A stretch of 64,000 bases of DNA, taken from contig CAXIUP010000017.1 in assembly GCA_964035015.1 (NCBI GenBank), forward strand, positions 1 to 64,000, read 5' to 3'. This stretch comes from Corallium rubrum (lineage: Eukaryota > Cnidaria > Anthozoa > Scleralcyonacea > Coralliidae). Positions 58,449 to 64,000 of this stretch are shown piece after piece; the stretch's first letter is position 1, and each line of letters begins with the position of its first letter. The notes under the pieces were generated by a model. The model did no database searches. It was not told the DNA's origin and saw only the letters and a program-made list of their open reading frames with translations. The translations under genes were made by a program, and so were the position numbers.

Positions 58449-58809
58449 AAACTTAGACGGTTTTACCCAATGCGCGTCTTGACTTCCTATTTGACTACTA
58501 TATCATTTATGTGTGAATAATATAAAGTTAACGTATTGTCTGCTTTCGAGGGAAATATTTAGCTTTTCCTTCCTGAGATTCTCATTTGTCGAACATGAGA
58601 AACATCAAAACTCCAGGGAAAACTAAATGTTTGTCGAATTATGTTATGAATTAGATATAAGGAAAGATTAACAACAGGCAAAATACTTTATAAAACATTT
58701 TGCATGAATCTGTTATTATCTAGTATAATTATTATCAATGTATTTAACCTTTTATAAATAAATTTGTCATGCTTAGTTGAAATAGCATTTTAAAATAAAT
58801 TTAAATTGA

Positions 58810-58990
58810 TCTCACATGTGAACTCGCCACGTGTGAGTCGCATGTGACTCACATGTGGACTCACATGTGACTCACATGTGGACTCACATATGACTCACAT
58901 GTGGACTCACATGTGACAACTCACACGTGACAACTCACATGTGACGGTTCCAATTTCACATGTGAAGTCTCACATGTGAGATTGACATGT
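58810..58990 (-). repeat. Right CACATGTG array
   Basis: Units of actcacatgtgactcacatg tgg; less regular than the left array. Ends at the inverted terminal repeat of the 6.7-kb element. Confidence 0.85.
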
Positions 58991-61828
58991 GTTATTTTCG
59001 TAAGGGAAGTTCTGGTGAAGATTGGCAGTTGCCAACCGAAAAAAATGATCAAAACCAAAGTCGGACAGATGTTCAATCCTGAAGCGTATTATCATAGGCG
59101 AGTCTACAGTAAATTAATTTGTTTTTGTTTCAACAAGCACTGTGTTCATTCTTACCTTTTTTTGGCTCACGATTCTCGTGCCACTTGTCTCAGAGTTTAC
59201 ACGTTGATGATAATATTTTCCTGGAAATAACCGAAATATATTAATGCTGCACCTCTTTTTAGGAAATTGAAGCTATTCTCAGTTAAAAGGAATTGGTTCA
59301 GCTGCTCTGAAATGCTTGGCAGTGTATACTGTCACCATTGTTGGCTACTTGTAGAGAGGACATCAAGGAACAGTGACACACCATGGATAGATGGGTTTTC
59401 CCCGAACACAAAGCACCTGAAGCAACAGATTGAAACGCATGAAGAAAGCATGGCACACAAGGAAGCCACGAAAGCCCTTGCTCAGTCGAAGGCCGGCAAA
59501 GGCGTCAACATGCTAAATGAAGCAGGGATTGTGAAGGCCAAGAACTTCTGGCGAGAGATTCTGCGGAGGGTCATAGTTGTCATACTGACTTTGGCCAGCC
59601 TATGTTTGCCTTTACGTGGTCACAGAGAGGTCGTCGGCAATGGAAAATGCGAAGGAGGCAATTTTCTTGGTATAGTTTTTATGCAGTTGAAACTAGGTGA
59701 TCCATACTTTAAAGAGCTGATTGAGTCGAAGTCTCGAAAATGTAGATATCTATCACCCGCCATCCAGAACGAAATCCTCGAAATGCTGGGCAATGCCACC
59801 CGACGCAAACTGGTCGAGGAGATCAAAGCTGCCCCATGCTTCACCCTCATCTTTGACACCACAAGCGACATCTGCAGAGTCGATCAAATCTCAGTCGTAG
59901 TAAGATGGGTAGACATGGAGGCTGCAACAGTTGTTGAAACATTTCTGGGATTTATTACTGCCAACGATGGGGGAACTGCCAAAGCGCTAACCAGTACTGT
60001 CCTTGAGTACCTGCGACATATTGGCTTGGATACTAGAAGACTCAGGGGGCAGGGTTATGATGGCGCGAGTGTTATGAGTGGAAGTAAGGGAGGTGTCAAC
60101 GCGCTGCTTTCAGACTACCTCAAAGGTGAACGGATAACATGACCAGCTCCTTTCCTACACTGTGCTAGCCACAACCTGAACCTGGTTGTTAATGATGCTG
60201 TTGAAAGCAATGCCGACAGCATCAACTTTTTTGCTAATCTTGCAGAGATCTACAACTTCTTCAACAGAAGCATCAATCGGGCTGCAGAACTAAACAGCAT
60301 TGTGGGTCTTGCTAACCCTCCAGAGCTCGACGTCGTCAACGACCTCACAGCCGAACAAGGGCCTGGCACTGAAACTGACAGTGACGCCGACACCGAATCA
60401 ACAGCGCCGAAAAAGGTTAAAAGAAAACTGACATTGAAGAAGTTGTGTGCCACGAGATGGTCGTCAAGAATAAGCTCTGTGAGAGCAGTGAAGAATCGAT
60501 ACGGGGATTTGCTACTTTTGCTGGACAAGTTGACCAAGAAGAAAGGCAAAGATAATGGCAAAGAGCGGGAAGAGGCAGCATGCTTGAAACTCAAGATGAA
60601 CACATTTGAATTCGTTATCATGCTCCTTATATGGGAGAAGGTACTCACAGCAATTCAGATTGCTTCAGCTGACTTGCAGTCAATGAAAATGGACCTGAGT
60701 AAGGCAACCAACGAACTGGAAAGGGCCCTGAGTAAAATTAGATCCATGCGAGACAAGTGGGATACGATCAAAATGGAAGCTGTGAAGTTTGCATTGAAAG
60801 TAGGTGTCCCTGTCAGTTTTGCCTCCAAGCGAGTGGGCCGAGTTCCTCGATTCTTTGATGAATTTGCATCAGACACCAGGCCACAGGAGCCTGAGGAAAG
60901 ATTTACAGTCGAGATGTTTTACCGTGTGATTGACACAGCTACCATGCAATTGGAAGAACGGTTCAGAGGCATGAAGTTTACCGCTGATACCTTCAACTTC
61001 ATACTTCCAAACAACCTCGCGTCCCTTGACATTACAGACGTATTTGAGTCTGCTGAAGCTTATGTCAACAAGTATAAAGGAGACATATGCACAGACGGCG
61101 TCGAAGTAGCAGACTACACAACTGATCTTGTAGATGAGATTGAGTCGTTTCGCTGGTGCTATGGCGATGAACTGAGGCGCATGTCAAAATCAAACGTTCC
61201 TGAAATGCTTCGAGTACTACAGCTTCTGAACGATGCGGACCTCAGTACCTACTCTAAGTTGTTATCTGCTGTTGTCATATTCATCACTCTTCCGGTCACA
61301 GTGGCGACGGCAGAACGGTCATTTTCTAAGTTGAAGCTTGTCAAGACATATCTGCGTTCAACTATTTCTCAAGATCGCCTAGATTCATTGGCTAACCTTT
61401 CTATTGAGAACAAGGAAGCAGGGTCACTTGATATAGAAGGGCTAATCGATGTGTTTGCTGAGAAGAAGGCTAGGATTAGCAAATTTAACACCAAAGTTTT
61501 GAACAATATGGGAATGGCTTTATAAAAGGCAGGAACCCTTTCTTTATCAGCATAGCGTTTTCAACCGGAAGAAAATCGAACATTTTACGTTAACATAAAC
61601 TCCACTCTTGATAAATGTAAATTTAAGATTCATTGTAATTTCTAAACAATTTTCTAAACGTTTTCTCACTTTTCTGACCAATGATCATCAGAATTTGACA
61701 GAATTCTGTAAAATCTTCCCCCAAAGTCCAGGAAATGGCATTTCGTTATTCGTATTTCGTAGTAGGGGGGCCTTCACAAATTTTGAACCCGGGGCCTCCT
61801 GCCATAACGTTACGCCACTGTGTTTAGT

Positions 61829-62774
61829 GGTTAATGATTTCCCGCTCAAATTCTTCCCATTTCTAACCTTATGATGCATTTTCCGTGGTTTAATGTTTTG
61901 CATTCTGCAATATTACTGTAAACTTCTAATTGTTGTGTGTAGCAATTATCTGGATCAACTAACTAGGTACAACTATCACGGGGGGGGGGGGGGGGTGTGT
62001 TCAATTTTTTAACAAAACTCATGTTTCCTTTAGATTTACTGTACTTGTATCCTAAATGTTATCAAATTGTGAATAAAGCTAGCTTAAAATTTATTATTCA
62101 ATAACAATCTTGTATTTTTCTTTGTATTAAGGTGAATTCAAAATCTAGATAATTTATTGGACTGCCTCCAGAATCTATTGATAAATTTGGTATATAGCTG
62201 GTCAAATGTTCAAATATTTCTATTTTATCAAATAAAGTGTATTTCCTGTATCCTCAACATATATGTAAATAAGGAACTTGAATAAAATTAAAATGTTTTA
62301 TCTCAATATTGATCTTGGTTATTTCTAAAGCACTACTGTATTGATACTGATACAGGTATTCAATCAGGAGCGTTACCTTAGTCCAACATTTTTCAGTTAT
62401 GCATCCCCCCACCACCCCCCATCTAAGAAAACGTCAACTTTGGCACAATAAGAGAGGGCATCAGAAAAGTTACTGTTTTATGGTAGACATGTGAATGAAG
62501 GGTGTTTGTTTTAGAGACATAGTTCACTGTTTATTGGTATGTACGTGCAGTAGCACTCAAAGGTAAAGGGATGAATAATACCCAGGCATTTAATTAGGCT
62601 TTGAGACCCAGCATTTGGATTGTATAATAATATGCAAGATAATACTTCTGTGTTAAAATTTTATTAGTTATGTCCACAATTATTATGCATTGCCTTATGT
62701 AGTTATACAACATGACAACATGCTAAACTTCAAACTACATATTATTTTAATGTTATTTAGTAAAAGAGAATCTA
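61829..62774. other. Intergenic, poly-G tract
   Basis: A run of about 16 G at 61,979 and C-rich stretches near 62,405; no gene seen. Confidence 0.5.
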
Positions 62775-62891
62775 TCAATTTATCATTGTAAAAATCCTGT
62801 TCAGATTGGTTCTCGTGCCTGGGCACTCAGTCTGAACACCACCAAAGTAAGTTATTCCAACACTGACATCTGTACTGTATATCTTCACTTC
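62775..62891 (-). CDS. Candidate terminal exon of a host gene
   Basis: After a good acceptor (ttttttacag) the minus strand reads EVKIYSTDVSVGITYFGGVQ, then TECPGTRTNLNRIFTMIN and stop. Composition is protein-like and free of repeats, but I do not recognise the family. The remaining exons would lie beyond the window or in 62,892-64,000, where I see none. Confidence 0.35.
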   Translation of the reverse strand, partial: EVKIYSTDVSVGITYFGGVQTECPGTRTNLNRIFTMIN

Positions 62892-63594
62892 CTGTAAAAA
62901 ATAGGATGAGATGGAATTATTAACCCGTTCATGTCTTAAGAGTCGACTGTACAGCCAGTGCCTAACTATTAGTATTGTATTCACTTCACGGGTATACAAA
63001 CCAATGGGTGAATACAGGGGCACATGCCACCAACCACCACCCCACCCCCACTTGGTTAGAGCCCCTTTTGCAACAAAAAAGCTCTTCATCAGAAGACATG
63101 TGCCTCAGGGGTCATTTTGAAGCTCTGCCCCGAAACAAGGTACTTTTGAAAGTGAACACTTCCCCCACCCCATCAGCTTCCTTCCCACATCACAGACTCG
63201 GCTGAAATGGGACCACTGGCAAAAGGAATAATATATATTTGTATACTGAAAAATAATACAAACAACAAATTATAACAAATTGGCAATACTAAGCAAAAAA
63301 CACTACAACTACAATATATTTATATTCACAACAATAACGGACTTGTAGAGTTGTAGTCTTCCATCATATGTTGTGCGACTCCAATATTATGATAACTGTC
63401 TGCAGTTAATGAATGATCTTCTCCATACAAATAATCCACACATACATTTTTAATAATAATACTGGTGTCATGGAACACAATGTTATTTAATAAATGAAAA
63501 ATATTAGGCCGTCACTTGTAACGTCTTAAGAGCGCTAGAAATGACGACCCGTTGCACACAACGCGAGACCAACTCATTTTACCATGATAAGCTA

Positions 63595-63836
63595 CAATCA
63601 TTGACATAATTCTTGAAACAAATCTAACATGAAATGGTTTCATGTCCCCCCTTCCCCCCACTTCAATGTTGTGGAACTCAGAACGTGTACAATGTCACCT
63701 GCCATTACATTTAAATGTTCAGAGTATCAACATTGAAAAGGGGGAACGAGGGGATAGCAATTTATGCAAAAAGAGGCGTAGCAATTAACATGGCATGATT
63801 CAATCGAGTCGTTTCAACTAATTTTGTCAATGATTG
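63595..63836. mobile_element. Hairpin MITE with CAATCATTGACA ends
   Basis: Left CAATCATTGACATAATT and right AATTTTGTCAATGATTG pair. The core has ccccccttccccccacttca atgttg facing caacattgaaaagggggaac, the same plan as the composite copies at 55-57 kb. TA precedes the left end. Confidence 0.6.
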
Positions 63837-64000
63837 TCTGAATTTACGTTAATAATTCTCCGTACATTTTTCGTTGCAGAGAAACGGCATACTTTACCCA
63901 CGACTGCGCAAAGTGATCTCACATACATTTAACACATATATTGATCACTAAGAACAAACGATAATTTTAAAGTTTAATTACATGACGTCACCATGACGTC

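Larger units (their letters stand above)
52291..59001 (+). mobile_element. 6.7-kb element with CACATGTG subterminal arrays
   Basis: Ends ACGAAAATAACACATGT match in inverted orientation. Arrays of CACATGTGAGTCACATGTG units occupy 52,300-52,630 and 58,810-58,990. The flanking bases show no clear duplication: AGTAA on the left, AAGGG on the right, and direct joining restores the hAT reading frame. The interior has gene exons (54.3 and 58.3 kb) and several nested repeats. Its first exon and promoter region are homologous to those of the 3.1-kb CACTA element at 28.2-27.2 kb (inverted there). Confidence 0.7.
50697..61525 (+). pseudogene. hAT transposase, ZMYM1/DUF4371-like, split by two insertions and one stop
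   Basis: Exons: 50,697-50,962 continuing at 51,457-51,476; 51,933-52,055; 52,242-52,290 continuing at 59,002-59,095; 59,263-61,525. Features in order: basic N-terminus PSGAQKRKKRKSQREKSKAE, an acidic linker, a TTF-type zinc finger (MFNPEAYYHR, then CHHCWLL), DUF4371-like core with FDTTSDICRVDQISVVVRW and GQGYDGASVMSG, and the hAT C-terminal dimerisation domain (FITLPVTVATAERSFSKLKL). The last exon has one in-frame TGA (60,140-60,142) just before PFLHCASHNLNLVV. The intron after 59,095 begins GC (CATAG/GCGAGT), a GC-AG intron or a mutated donor. Otherwise strikingly intact. Confidence 0.85.
49643..61820 (+). mobile_element. 12.2-kb hAT element (ZMYM1-like), with nested insertions
   Basis: Ends CAGTGGCGTAAC (left) and its inverse (right) are flanked by a perfect 8-bp duplication tgtttagt (49,635-49,642 and 61,821-61,828), the hAT signature. 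It carries one multi-exon transposase gene. A 486-bp hAT MITE and a 6.7-kb element are inserted in the gene; without these the element would be about 5.0 kb. Confidence 0.9.

Overview
This is eukaryotic, almost certainly invertebrate metazoan DNA. It is AT-rich and dense in microsatellites, its genes contain GT-AG introns, and it is packed with transposons. The mix of Penelope-like element, 5S-rRNA-derived SINE, CACTA elements with a zinc-finger transposase, Polinton, ZMYM1-like hAT and CFDP2-like LINE fits a cnidarian (coral or sea anemone) best, but the sequence alone does not fix the species. I see no complete host gene. The only candidate host coding sequence is one terminal exon near 62.8 kb. 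The rest is nested mobile DNA.

Layout. (1) 0.7-3.5 kb: a Penelope-like retroelement flanked by inverted repeats, then a 5S-derived SINE whose tail has grown into a pentanucleotide satellite. (2) 3,869-19,591: a 15.7-kb EnSpm/CACTA-type transposon with CACTG ends, TA duplications and large subterminal repeat arrays. It has two divergently transcribed multi-exon genes: a C2H2-plus-Tnp2-like transposase (minus strand, two in-frame stops) and a SAM-domain protein of the SAMD3-like kind (plus strand). Several MITEs are nested in its introns and flanks. (3) 19.7-23.2 kb: a decayed LINE on the minus strand. (4) 23.2-24.8 kb: a degenerate repeat array and a hAT MITE. (5) 24,844-44,094: a complete 19.25-kb Polinton/Maverick with about 404-bp terminal inverted repeats and a perfect 6-bp duplication (TCAGAC). 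It encodes protein-primed DNA polymerase B, a chromodomain integrase, a packaging ATPase, a jelly-roll capsid protein candidate, several membrane proteins, a nuclease and an unusual deoxynucleoside kinase. A 3.1-kb CACTA relative is inserted immediately beyond the polymerase stop codon. (6) 44.1-44.85 kb: the 3' end of an L2/CR1-like LINE. (7) 49,643-61,820: a 12.2-kb hAT element with a perfect 8-bp duplication. Its ZMYM1-like transposase is split by a hAT MITE and by a 6.7-kb element with CACATGTG arrays; the second insertion shows no target duplication. (8) 62-64 kb: one possible host exon and a hairpin MITE.

Two systems stand out. The CACTA-type elements share an architecture. Four array families use palindromes built as arm-ATTTT-inverted arm, with the same spacer but different arms. 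At least two elements carry the SAM-family accessory gene, which makes it a candidate animal counterpart of the plant TnpA end-binding protein. The Polinton is nearly intact, with one or two breaks in several small genes. It carries a nucleoside kinase and a nuclease but no recognisable maturation protease, and has a 12-copy TTACGCGTAA array just inside its left end.
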